Below, piece after piece: positions 53,656 through 64,000 of a stretch of DNA of 64,000 bases. This DNA is from Hysterangium stoloniferum. Taxonomy: Eukaryota; Basidiomycota; Agaricomycetes; Hysterangiales; Hysterangiaceae. The notes below the pieces were generated by a model. The model had not been told where the DNA came from. It did not search any database and was given only the letters and a program-made list of their open reading frames with translations. The stretch spans positions 186,001 through 250,000 of the forward strand of contig WHVD01000107.1 of the NCBI GenBank assembly GCA_015178975.1, read 5' to 3'. The first letter of the stretch is position 1. Each line of letters opens with the position of its first letter. Position numbers and translations under genes: made by a program.

Positions 53656-56514
53656 CTAGTGCGCCAGCGCATAAATTTTTCTCTTGACATCGCGTGCACT
53701 TCCAGATCCTCTGCCCTTCATCTTCCCGAAGATAACAACATGCCCTTCATTGCCTGCACGCCCAGATCGTCCAGCGCGGTGCAAGAAATCGATCATGTTA
53801 CGCGGTTCGTCTAAAATGAAAACATGTTTTATCTGCGGGGAAAAGTCAAGTCCTCGAGAAAGTAGTGACGTCGTAATCATGACATGCGGGTCTGTCAGTG
53901 TATCAGCCGGCGGAAGATTCGCTTCTTCGTTTTTGGTCTTCAAAAACCCCGCTAAATGGCGATTAGAACCATGATGCCGAGCCTGGCCATCACTTGTGAG
54001 TGGAATATTAGCGATTCCCTGTTCCTTGAGATACAAGTGTAAATCATCGACTTTGCTAGATTTGTTACAAAATATAAGGACTTTGGATCTCGCTTTCCTG
54101 TTACTCGCAGAGTCTTCGGCCCAGACGCTCCTAATACGTTTTTCAACGTCGACATTTTTGTTGCCGCTAGTATATGCATAGTGTTCGGTCTTGAGTGTGG
54201 TCGGTAACTGGTGTAGTTTAGGAGATGCAAGACGAGTGAGTTCTGGGTGATTTACTGAAAGATAAGTTGAGAGTGATGAGGGTATCGTTGCGGAGGTGAG
54301 TACAAGGTTAAAGGGGTAGGCAATTGGTGGCATAGCATTTGGAACATCAGGGGAAGGCATAAACGTCATCTTCAGCGATGAAAATGACGGATGTTCATAT
54401 CCACGAGCGCGGGCAATGTCTGCAAGAAGTAACCGAGTGGTCTCTTGGAAGTCTTTGTCTAATGTGATGGTAAGCATCTGAAGTCTATCAAATTATCATT
54501 GACAGACCAAAGAGGATATCGGCTTCATCCACAACAACCCATTCAATAAGTGCCAGGCTGGCTTCAGCATTCCCTGGGATCCAGTTTCTCGCCCGTTCTT
54601 TCCTCGCCTCATCCCAATCATCCTCTATTTTCTCCGCTTTGTCCCAGCCCCAGCCTCTCGTCATTTCCAATATTTTGGCGGGCGTACTAACAAGTATGTC
54701 GATCGGCCGCCCCTTTTTGCTGAACTGTGACTCCCCAGAAAGACCAAAGTCTGATCTAGCCAATTCGCGCTTAAATTGACTAGCCGTACTGGTTCTTCCG
54801 CGACTCGAACTGAGGGTATTCGCTTGCGATGTGCACACAACCCGAAGGCGAACATTATGGAGTAGCGCCTTGGCGAAAGATGAGAGCTGTCTCGACAACT
54901 CGTGGGTTGGTGCCAGAATGAGACCACGTGGACTGGAATTCATGAGGTGTTTAGGAGATGGGGGAGCGCAATCAGGTAAAGGGGCTGGTGAATTTTCGGT
55001 GAGTTTGAGGTATTGGAACATGGGGAGCATATAAGCTATGCTCTTGCCAGAGCCCGTTTCAGATGCAAGAAGATACTGATTCCAAGCAGGAGATGGTGGA
55101 TCATTTATAAGATCTGTATCTTTGCTTAAGGAGAGGTGGACGGGAGGTTTGAAGAGGTGCTTGAGCGACAAAGACTGAATTGGAGTAGCTTTTGTGGTCG
55201 CGCCTAGCACTTCATGGACGGATTGGAGTAGACCCTCGAGTAGTGGAGGAGAAGAGAAACGGGGTGGCAGTGTCTTCATAGGTTCCAATGGCGTGGATAG
55301 CTCGAATTCATTCTCAAGCAGTCCTTGAGCATTTGGGGAGCGGGAAGCCCGTTGGGGGCCTTGATCATATGGAGGCATCGTATTCGCGATACTCTGTTTT
55401 ACTCGCTCCCGCCATGATGCTCTAGAGACTGCATTTTGATCTCCCGCAAAATTATCATGCTGGCGGGGCACTCTATCATGGCTAATGCGCGCATTCTTAT
55501 GAGTGAACGCTTCATACCTGTCATCCAAATTGTTCAATTATGACTATAGGAGATACACTGAAAGAAAAACCTTTCTCGTGTTTCACGAGCTGCCTTGCCT
55601 TCATGGGGTGCAGCCTCGCGAATTAATTTAGGACTTCGAAGAAATTCTTTGCTTGAAGATGAAGCGGAAGACGTATTCTGCTGCCATGGGACTTTCAAGG
55701 AAGTACTCTGGGTGTCTCGAGGTGGATACCTGCCGTCATCCGAACCACTTTGTGATACCCTTTCTGGACTAGACGGTCCATTGCATGACAGTTGATCTTT
55801 CCAATGCACACGTTGGGCGTGCTCTCGATGTTGAAATTTATCATTACCTTGGCGGGATGATGGAGAGCGCGGCGGCCCATCTCTCCAATTTTCCCGCGGG
55901 GTATCGAACCCGCCACGAGAGGAATCTGACGGAACCCTTGATCAAAATTCACCCATGCGGACTGCTGGAGAAAACGACGCACCTCTCGGCGGTGATCTAT
56001 TACCTGGGCGAGATGCTTTAGCCTGCTTTGAGGCTGTCCGGAACCAATCTGGACGGTCTCGCTGAAGGTCTCTATGCTGGGAAGTGGGAGGTAGATGTTG
56101 TTTAAAGTGCTCATCCTGAGATCCATATTTATTCTGCCCTGATTTCGACCGGGGCCTGCCACCACGGTCTTCTGAATTAAACTGTCGGGGTGCAACTTCG
56201 TATTTCCCTGCACGACTCCCATCTTTTAATGACGGAACAAGACGTTTCCGCGCTGATGTTCCTATGAGCAATTATAATAAAGGGGAATGAAAAAAAGATG
56301 AGAGAAAGTAGTTGGGAAAGAGGGAAAGAGACAGGTCAGCAGTGTGTAGGCACTACATTGGACTAAAAAACCTACGGTTGTTTGAAGCTCGAGAATTAAA
56401 CCTTTTTGGGCGCGCCAAAAGACACGCAGAAGTGTGAAAATTACGATGAAATTTCAGACCTTGAAACGACAATCCCAGGAAGTTCTCCAGAAGTTTTGAA
56501 GACCCCGCCTGCAT
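53656..56514 (-). CDS. MRH4: Mitochondrial DEAD-box RNA helicase, MRH4 type
   Basis: I infer five exons: 56514-56376, 56261-56004, 55925-55571, 55517-54508 and 54458-53656. All junction phases agree, giving about 854 aa. The exon 1 start codes for a mitochondrial presequence rich in Arg/Ser with RNFHTSACLLARPKRF. Intron 55926-56003 removes an otherwise in-frame TGA and is the least certain, with intron 55518-55570 (GTTTTT donor). Residues 45-340 are low-complexity and basic. A Q-motif-like TPIQSLSLKHLF leads to Walker A ASETGSGKS (about 402-410). PTHELSRQ, VSTPAKILEM, VVDEADILF (DEAD) and LTSATIPSS follow. The second RecA domain has LIFCNKSSKVDDL, TTSLLSRGLDF and HRAGRSGRAG. MRH4 in yeast supports mitochondrial large-subunit assembly. 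Confidence 0.85.
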
Positions 56515-56915
56515 GCTGTAGTAGCTGTGCTACCTATCGCAGTTGTTATATATGACTTTTAAGTTGGTTTAAAGTGAGCTTCGTAAACTTGTGTGAAGGA
56601 AGTTGAGGCCAAAAGCCAATCCCCAAGTTTCCGAAAGAAATAAAAGGTAATTGTGGCTGAACGCAAATAATTTGGGAGCTTACCCGATTAGGATTAGACG
56701 CCCTCACATTTCCCCTCACGGAGTTTGAAGTGGACAGCATTCAAACTCTCACTATTCTAATTCTACAAATTTTATCATCCATTTTACCATCATAATATAT
56801 TAAATTTGGGACAAATTACAAATATTCCCATTGACTGAAATTCAAGGATTAGTTAGAGCCCTTGGAACACCTTTGCTCTGCTTACGTAACCCTTTCCTTC
56901 CTTCAAGTTCTCAAA
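56515..56915. promoter_or_regulatory. Head-to-head promoter region of MRH4 and LSM6
   Basis: The two genes diverge over 401 bp. An AT-rich segment with ATATATTAAATTTG lies at about 56793 and TTATATATGAC at about 56543. No other gene is seen. Confidence 0.45.
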
Positions 56916-57327
56916 ATGGACGACAACAGTCCGCCACCTCCTGGCGATTCACCGCCGCCTCCGCCTCCGCCTCCTACTTCATCAAGTGGTTCTCCGACAG
57001 ATTTTCTCAAAGGAGTCGTAGGAAAGCATGTTGTAGTCCGTCTCACGTCTGGGGTGGATTACCGAGGTTCGTGTGTTCAGCATTGCACTACCCGTTCAAA
57101 CGTTCAATTCTACCACGAATCGTCTCGTAGGAGTCCTATCATGTTTGGATGGTTACATGAATATCGCTTTGGAACAGACTGAGGAGTACGTAAACGGAAA
57201 TGTGACTAATCGATATGGGGACTGCTTCGTACGGGGCAACAATGGTAAGTAGAGAAATTATTCGCTGAAAACAATGATTAAAAGCTGTGAAATAGTGCTG
57301 TATATTACTGCTGCTGAAGCATTATAG
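56916..57327 (+). CDS. LSM6: U6 snRNA-associated Sm-like protein LSm6
   Basis: Three exons: 56916-57066, 57131-57244 and 57296-57327. The introns of 64 and 51 nt are in phase 1, giving 98 aa. After a Pro-rich N-terminus (residues 5-20) comes the Sm1 motif SPTDFLKGVVGKHVVVRL with SGVDYRGVLSCLDGYMNIAL. The Sm2 motif DCFVRGNNVLYI is assembled across the last intron. LSm6 is part of the heptameric LSm1-7 (cytoplasmic mRNA decay) and LSm2-8 (nuclear U6 snRNP) rings. The match to the family is strong over its whole length; the proline run is a species-specific extension. Confidence 0.95.
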
Positions 57328-58811
57328 ACTCCTTAGCTATATGAGTTCTGTTTCTTGCCCTGCCCACCGTTTTGTGGCCGAATGCCACAGTATCCGCTAA
57401 ATCCGGAATATATTTCATCATTTTCGCACTTAGGAACAATACTACATGTCACGGTGAAGTCTTGTCGAACTTTGTCGCCAGTCTTCCTCAAATTCTTCTG
57501 GAAGATGTTCATTTTTTTTTTGAGATCACACATCTGGACCATTTTCGGGAATCCGGATCTGTTGCTCTCATATATCTAGTGGAAGTTGTTACGAGGACGA
57601 AGCGCACAACATCTGTATGCATAGCCTGCAAAGTTGTCGAAACACCATGAACAATCTTCTGACACCCTCTCCTTGATGCTTTGAATTACACACTAAATTT
57701 TTCACACATTGCTGTTGAAGAAGAATTAAATGATGCGCTAAGGCATGTCAGGTTGGAAAGTTCATTCAAAGTGGCTTTGGATAACGGCCTCCTGAGGGAC
57801 GTTATTTTTAAAAGAGATAACAGAGACATCGTATATTGGGTCCCTTCCCCCCTTCCCTTTTTTTTACTGAGCAACTTGGTAGGGAGATTGACTGGTGTTT
57901 TTACTCGTATATGATCTACCCAAATTTGAAGCTTGATACTTCGATTGCCTTGGGTGTTGGTACGTGTACCGTTTTGATTTATGAACCCAATTGATGACCT
58001 CCGGCTCCCCTCTACCCTTGTCCATGATCCTACATTGGTGAAACTACGGTTCTTTTCACCTATCGCCACTTTAGAAATTCGGCTCCATATCTTGGGCTTT
58101 ATTGACAATTATATATATGTAAGTAGGTAACTATCAAAGTAGCCTGTACCTCTGCGCAATTTCGAATGACCCATTGTACTAAAACATCCGAACTCAAGGC
58201 GAGATAATCCTTCTGCCAGAACATACCCATTTCTGAAAATGGCAAGAGACTGGACGAACATTGCAAAACATCACGTCCGTCGTCTTGGTTCTGGTTAAAG
58301 AAAAAAGGAGCGGCATTCGAAAAACGTCACATTTATGTGATCCCGGCGTATCACGTGATCGTGTCTAAAACCCAGCAACCTTCAACACCCTACACATATC
58401 CTACCAACTATAGGCATCCAAACGTAAGTTTGACGCTATTATTAATGATACAGAAACTACCTCCCTAGGCCTCTGGACCTACGACTAAGAAAGCATGCCT
58501 TAGTGTTGAGATTATTTGTGCAGTTCTAAATAATACTCTCAGTGAGTGATAAACCTTCACTATAACATCTATTGTTATCTACCTAAATAATACTGAATTA
58601 ATAGTAAGTAAACTATTAATGTAAAACTAGGGAAAATTGCATACCTCTCAGTGAGTGATAAACCTTCACTGAGAGGCTACATGATTGGTCTCTATGCTAA
58701 TATAGTATCCATAAGTGTAATGTAACTATACAGTTACCCTACACTGTGTTCCAGCTTACCAAAGGTAGCTTACATAATGCTAATATTTCAACACTTAGTT
58801 GACTAAATTGG
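57328..58811. other. Unassigned open frames and a short perfect hairpin
   Basis: The plus frame at 57372-57650 (with SNFVASLPQILLEDVHFFFE) and the one at 57681-57914 (HIAVEEELNDALRHVRLES) look protein-like and may be exons of one decayed gene. I do not recognise them. At 58639-58671 the sequence CCTCTCAGTGA, an 11-nt loop and TCACTGAGAGG form a perfect hairpin. A second copy of its left arm lies at 58539. Confidence 0.35.
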
Positions 58812-58935
58812 AGTGCCTACTGCCACGAAAAAGGGAAAGAAGGCTGATGCAAAAAAAGTGATTGACTAGTGAGGTGTCACACTTGATGGAGAGGACTTTG
58901 AGGACAGGCCATGTATATGTCTACGCCTGTCTTTG
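58812..58935 (+). pseudogene. Possible ribosomal protein eL22 fragment
   Basis: The plus strand reads PTATKKGKKADAKKVID and, after a stop and a short gap, GVTLDGEDFED. This resembles the N-terminus of eL22 (basic tail then a DGV-D-FE block). A TTCCAG intron-like end precedes it. It is too short and broken to be functional. Confidence 0.35.
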
Positions 58936-61630
58936 AGCTGAACTGACGTGTCAATGCGTGTTTTATGATGTTCCTGTCTTGTATGTCAGATTTGTTGTTC
59001 ATTTACTATTACTAGCTGGTTTTTGTTAGTGACGACTAATGAAATTCCTCGCAACATTCGGCTGTTGGAGAACGAACCCGGCTTCGCTTCTTTATATATA
59101 TATATGTTGTTGTTGTTCACAGTGAAACTGCGAACGTCCTCAACGGCTTGCAACACTATCCCGAAATCCCAATAAACGATGAGTCAGCGAAAGGAGGGGA
59201 GAATCCATATAGTACAACTATCGAGTGTGAATGAAGGTCTATCACTCAGAATTAGCTGGGCTATAAAACTTCTGTACGTCAATGTCCTAGATGGGAGGAA
59301 ATAAAACCGAAAAGACACGTGAAGACATTCTGCTTCAATAGACCACGTTGCTCTCAGGTGCCTTGCTATTTGTGAAGACAAAAGTACCGGTGTACGACAT
59401 GGTACGACCCGTTCCGACGTTTAGCGCCCAAAGTTTGTTACATACAACGTGCCCTGATCGGAAGTTGAAGGGGAGCGACCCCTTGCGAAACAAAGCTTTT
59501 AAGGAAGTAGTTGTACATATAAAACGGTAAATCCGTGATAATCTTGATTGATTGTAATCGGGCGCCACAAAGTGAGCGTCTACAACTTCCCGGAAAGGGA
59601 GGATCGACCGGAAATTAGTGCTAAGATTCGGTAAATTTCAAGCCACATATCATTAATTCAAAGAGATATAGCTATCACAATCTAAAATGTAGCACTCTAT
59701 ACAGAGGGAAGCATAGTATCAATATATTCAACACATGAGAAATATGCATATGGGGTGGGTGCGTAAACACAACCGAATGACGAAGTTATAAGAAAAAATC
59801 ATCGTCTAAATATCGAGAATGTAAATATCGATTATTATAAGCTTAAAGAAATTAAATACCTACCGTCTGTAACGACAACTCGCGCACCGTCCTTGTACAG
59901 TATTATCAGGCTGGTCATGCCGCCTCTCCATGTTACGTGTGCAACTATGGTGAGAACTACACGCTGGTCCCATCTGGCAAGAGCGGCATCCCCGTCTCGC
60001 CCCCGCCTGGCAATTGAGAGGATGAGCAGTGCTCCGGACGCACGTACGGCTGTGACACCTCTCCTCTCTCTCAATTGTGCCTTCAGAGTGATTGCAGGAC
60101 AAGTAAAGGACCTGAGAACGAACAGATATAACACACATCTATCGTAAAGTATCAGTATAAAGTGCGTTTCAAATGGAGGGCTGCGGCAAACACTCGCCTT
60201 TGCTGGTTAATTGCTTGTGTTTCAACGGTGGGGGGGGGTGAGGGAAATAGACACAAGTTGAGAGCTTTATAAAACAAAAATTCTGGAACAGAGCCATGGA
60301 CCGCTGCAAGTTTAACCATGGCCCAGTGGAGACGGTAAGCCAAATGCCGTACCCATGAAATTAGGCATTCTTAGAAGCCACGGGCGGTAGGGACTATCAC
60401 AGAAATTGACGTCGTCCAGTGCCAATAATTGGTCCTCTTAGAGGTAAAATGTGATGGCCATGTTGCGCAGTGACCTAGTGTAACTTCTACCTGACGACAC
60501 CGAGCCGGGTAGTGGTGCCAAACGTGACTGCCAGATCTGGGGGAGTTGCCAGAAGGATACCTGGTTGATGAAAATTGCTGTGCCAGAATAAAACAACAGT
60601 CTATTCCAAGTAATACATTTACAGAGCATGTGAATACGGTTGGCGAGACATACGAAATACACTCACATGGCACTTCCTCAGGGTCTCGTCTGGTGGAAAA
60701 ACGTCGGCACCAACCCAGAAAAATGACTCACTTGTTATCAGCAGTGTATACGACAATGCGTGCCAATTATTACATTTGTTTAAGAAGGCTGTATTAAATG
60801 GAAAATCTGCTCTACATAGCGAAAGCGCGAAGCTACCGGGAAAACCATGGTCATAGACATCGGAGAAAACTGGCAACGGCTCCGACGAGGCGTCTTCTGA
60901 TAGAATTCACCGCTTGAAATCAGAGTTGGAATAGGATTGCTTACCTAGTCTGACAAGAGCGGTCCAGAAGCATTTGAGCAGATGCGGCTAGTCCATGGTG
61001 CTAGCAAAGTCCTATCGCCCAATGTAGTCGCAAGCTCCGAATAGCTAGGGTCAGACCTGTGGCGCAGCGTTTGCAATTGATAGTGAGGAAATCGCAAAAT
61101 TCTTGTCTGACCCAGGGGTTCAAGCCTCGCCGGCCCCAGAGATTCGGTAGCCTGTATCGTCTGAGCCAAGCGCGGCAGAGTCACTGATACCCGGCTAGGT
61201 CCGATCTCACGTCCTTTTTTGTGTATAACCCATCCTGTTCCATTGCTTTTGCCCCATTTGTGCATCATATATATCCTCTTTGGGCCAGCAGAGTGAAGGC
61301 GCTATTTTTCATTTTCAACATTATTTAATAATAATAATTTCGCCATCAGTCACATCTGGTCACTATACATTCATTCTTTGGGCTTAGTGTTATTTAGACC
61401 ACTTGGAATAGAAAACAAAGGTGATAAAATAAATGACAATTTATCTCAGAAAATGCAGCCACTGGTTATTTAAAGTAGGTCGTATTATCGAGGTAACCAT
61501 TTATGCGCAGATGGAAAATAATAGAGAGCACTAGGAAGATTGAATTTAAAACTTAGTCGCAGTGACCAGTGTAACACTTGGTTACTTTTAACCAATGGTA
61601 TTTCAATTTTTATTTCTGCTAAATACGCTA
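58936..61630. other. Gene-poor stretch without recognised features
   Basis: Short open frames on both strands (for example 59860-60138 minus, 60371-60673 minus) have no motif I can name. A TA dinucleotide run with TTGTTGTTGTT lies at about 59093 and a poly-G run at about 60230. A tRNA-like B box (GGGGTTCAAGCC) occurs at about 61114 without a foldable cloverleaf. Confidence 0.4.
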
Positions 61631-61654
61631 TGACCCTTCGTCGAGCTACCGCAA

Positions 61655-61960
61655 GTTGATTGACAAGTTTTACCGCGAAGTGGTGAGTGTGCTCATGTAG
61701 CTACGGACCGGGCATGTTCCCCTCCGCAAACACTCTGGAGATTAGGCCAAGCCGACTCACCCACGTGCCCAGCATGCATGGAAAGGGATGAAACGGCGGT
61801 TCACTTTCTCACCGGATGTCCTGCACACAATGCGCAGGCGCAGCGCACCAGACTCAAAAAAGAAAATCTCTTTCCACGCAAAATGAATTGCGAAGTTATT
61901 ATCCGAATTGACTGGACCACTGAACTCACCCGAGATCTAGACTCCATCCCGCGTCCGGCA
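61655..61960 (+). pseudogene. Non-LTR retrotransposon (LINE) RNase H end fragment
   Basis: DKFYREVVSVLM, a stop, then LRTGHVPLRKHSG and, after a frame slip, GQADSPTCPACMERDETAVHFLTGCP. This is the conserved C-terminal tail after the RNase H domain of fungal LINEs (Tad/L1-like), in which LRTGH and a C-X2-C...H-X3-4-C finger are diagnostic. Stops and the slip show it is dead. No upstream RT is visible. Confidence 0.7.
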
Positions 61961-62701
61961 GTCACCCTTGGCACCGGGAAACGCAGCAGTAGGAGGAATT
62001 TGATGGCGCCTCATTCTTACATCTTACACACTCAAAGGGATTGCCTTCACTGAGACTCGCACGCCAAAAGACCCGAGATCGGGCAGATGCATAGCCGTAC
62101 GGATGCACCATTAGCAGCCAGACATGTACTTTACAGTCGACCGTAGGGCGCAGCCCTCACAGACTTTAAAATCGATTAATAATAAAATATACACGTTCGG
62201 TTGTCCTAAAAGAGAATATCATTTTTCGAGCGCCTTTTGCGCTGTTCTTCTGACGCGTAATTTTCTTACAACCGCAGAGTCTTAACTCTCTTGAAACATG
62301 AGACAATCTAGAATAGCTACCATTGAGCATTACCAAAGGAATCCCAGTCCACTTTATGCCTACAGGATGACAATTCGAACACACATTATTTTGTAGGCAG
62401 TAAACTTGCTATATACCGTAAAAATTCAAGTAATGCATTTTATACCAGTCTTAGACGGTGTGGGTAGGTTTTGGCAATAATATATTATGTTGTCAGGAAG
62501 TTTAGCAGAAAACAAGCATATATCGTGTAATTTCAAAACCGTAGGAGCATCTAGTATGTAGAATTTGGAAGATGCAGAATATATAGAACTCTGATCAGCA
62601 ATATATCTAGGTCTCCTAGAATAGGATACCAAGCTTAAAAAATTAGGATATGACAAGGTTGAACGGTGAACATACTGAAGTGTTCTAAGCTTGGATCGTT
62701 G
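61961..62701. other. No recognised feature
   Basis: AT-rich sequence with short open frames only. Confidence 0.4.
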
Positions 62702-62965
62702 TTACGCGCATGAGGGACAGGTTCCAGGGACGGCAACAGGTGTTGTACGAATATCTCTCCTAGTCGCTGAACAAGAATGATGCATCTGACAGGCTGCATT
62801 CTGACAAGCACCACAGTTCGCCTGTTTCCCGCGCTGACACAGGTTCACATGTGATACACTGAGCCTACATGTAGATTGGTTGCAGTCTTTAGGGGTCTCC
62901 TTCTCCCCGTCAATATGTCCACACATTGTATATTTAGCGTGGCCGGTGATATAGGTGAAGCACAT
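62702..62965 (-). CDS. Small cysteine-rich protein, unknown function
   Basis: An 87-codon frame from ATG to TAA with 12 cysteines and regularly spaced His. Visible blocks are MCGHIDGEK, STCRLSVSHVNLC, CGACQNAACQMHHSC and TCPSCA. There is no signal peptide. The pattern resembles short Cys/His-rich hypothetical proteins I know from Agaricomycetes that start MC and end CPxC. It is probably a metal-binding fold. Its function is not known. Confidence 0.45.
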   Translation of the reverse strand: MCFTYITGHAKYTMCGHIDGEKETPKDCNQSTCRLSVSHVNLCQRGKQANCGACQNAACQMHHSCSATRRDIRTTPVAVPGTCPSCA

Positions 62966-64000
62966 CTATTGAGGTGTGGGTAAGTAAATTCAATTATGAA
63001 GAGCTCATATACACCTACTTCAATGGATGCGAGTGTGTAGGTGAGTGTGAATTATTGCTCAGGCTTGACGAAAGTGCGAAGCTGAAGGGAATATTGCGAC
63101 ATACAGGATGTGTTTTTAAAGACCTTTGGCACATTGTATTATGATATTGACATAATCAAATAGACAGGTAATAGCCCTCGATGAAGATATATAGATTGAG
63201 CGTCATCAGAACAAGTACAGGATAATAGGAGTCATTTGTATCAAGTATTTGTAGCGCTTGATGTCTATATGAGGGGTTAATGAGTTCCATTGCCAGCGCC
63301 AAGGGGATACCTGCAGGAGTAAATTGAGATATCTCTAGCAGAGATGCACCTACATTTTGCCTACAGAGGTGGGACAGAACCCGCATTTCAATCATGTATG
63401 TGTATCCTCATAAAGTGCATTATTTTTGAGAATTTTACCACTCCGAGAGAAACTATTCAGAGGAAATACTGTGGGTTGGAGAAAATCCGGTTACGTCGTC
63501 AGTTCTTGGCCCGCTGCATTATCGCCGCTGCAAGACAATAAATGAAGAGAGTTTTGTGGAAGGAACTCTGAACTGCTTGATGTAGGTTATTGAGAGTCGC
63601 ATCCCAAACACATTTGGGGTGAATTTAGTCAGGTTTCAGTAAGCAATGGCTGTGTGCTTGATTGCCATAAACCTTCGTCTTTTACAAAATTTGATGACGA
63701 TTATATTAGGAGATATGATACCTCAATAAAGAGAAGGAAGGCTTACAATGCTGTTATTAATATAATAAGTTTGGCTGAAATTATTCCAAACCAGATTTAC
63801 ATAATATCGTGACATTGGCCCGACCGGACAGGAAAAAGAAGACCTGGAATCGGGAACAGCTTCTAGAGTACCAGCAGTAGTCAGTTGGTCGACAGATTAA
63901 TGCCAAACGTGGGATATACAGCATTCCAAGAAGCGAACGTGGTGGCGTTGTGGGTTAGACGCTCGTATAGTTGACAACTGATAGCCGACCCCTATATTGG
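62966..64000. other. No recognised feature to the window end
   Basis: Short open frames at 63156-63395 (minus) and 63344-63541 (plus) have no visible domain. No repeat or RNA gene is recognised. Confidence 0.4.

Noticed and set aside
55695-56222. A 175-codon minus frame overlapping the MRH4 N-terminal exons
   Set aside because: The other minus frame joins by phase-consistent introns to a mitochondrial presequence and the helicase core.
61040-61140. tRNA gene suggested by TGGCGCAG and GGTTCAAGCC boxes
   Set aside because: I could not pair acceptor or anticodon stems. At most it is a tRNA-derived fragment.

Overview
The window is eukaryotic and almost certainly from a mushroom-forming basidiomycete (Agaricomycetes). 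Genes are split by 48-114 nt introns with GTAAGT-like donors. Ty3/gypsy chromovirus and Ty1/copia retrotransposons and Tc1/mariner elements are abundant. The host genes are the conserved fungal set NOP12, LSM6 and an MRH4-type helicase, plus a 5-hmdU-DNA-kinase-helical-domain protein of a kind I associate with Agaricomycetes.

Positions 1-20080 hold no recognisable host gene. This is a mosaic of decayed LTRs and minisatellites. At least five LTR copies still have perfect 5-bp target-site duplications, and one of them sits inside another. The minisatellites recur in a fixed order: 18-bp TTTCCATT array, GC-rich hairpin cassette, GGAGTATTTT array, AAATAAAAT array, then TTTTGTAACTGTT array. They therefore form a kilobase-scale higher-order repeat, with two large pyrimidine-strand arrays in the later copies. 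A cluster of heat-shock-element-like sites lies near 4.5 kb.

Positions 20082-27885 are one Ty3/gypsy chromovirus: truncated 5' LTR, gag, protease, reverse transcriptase/RNase H, integrase with C-terminal chromodomain, and 3' LTR. It is inactivated by stops, a frameshift and a catalytic Asp-to-Asn change. Between the chromodomain and the 3' LTR, on the opposite strand, lies an apparently spliced gene with a Zn2Cys6-type cysteine pattern.

Positions 28 to 40.6 kb are a nested transposon stack. A GMC oxidoreductase pseudogene (33.1 and 38.2-40.6 kb) is split by a Tc1/mariner element (33596-37906). That element was itself invaded by a copia solo LTR, a second Tc1/mariner element and a gypsy solo LTR, each with an intact target-site duplication. 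An internally deleted third Tc1 element lies at 31.9-32.6 kb.

Positions 41.3-45.6 kb carry two real genes: NOP12 (minus) and a 5-hmdU-kinase-helical-domain/chromodomain fusion (plus). A complete Ty1/copia element (46885-51700, minus, TSD AAAGA) has one internal stop. It lies in an inverted-repeat element and is followed by a fold-back MITE. Positions 53.6-57.3 kb carry the MRH4-type mitochondrial DEAD-box helicase (minus, five exons) and LSM6 (plus, three exons), arranged head to head. The last 6.6 kb are gene-poor, with a non-LTR retrotransposon fragment, a possible eL22 fragment and one small cysteine-rich ORF.

The host genes serve rRNA processing (NOP12), U6 snRNP/mRNA decay (LSM6) and mitochondrial RNA metabolism (MRH4). 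The HMUDK-chromo protein and the retroelement chromodomain both point to chromatin-directed activities in a transposon-dense neighbourhood.
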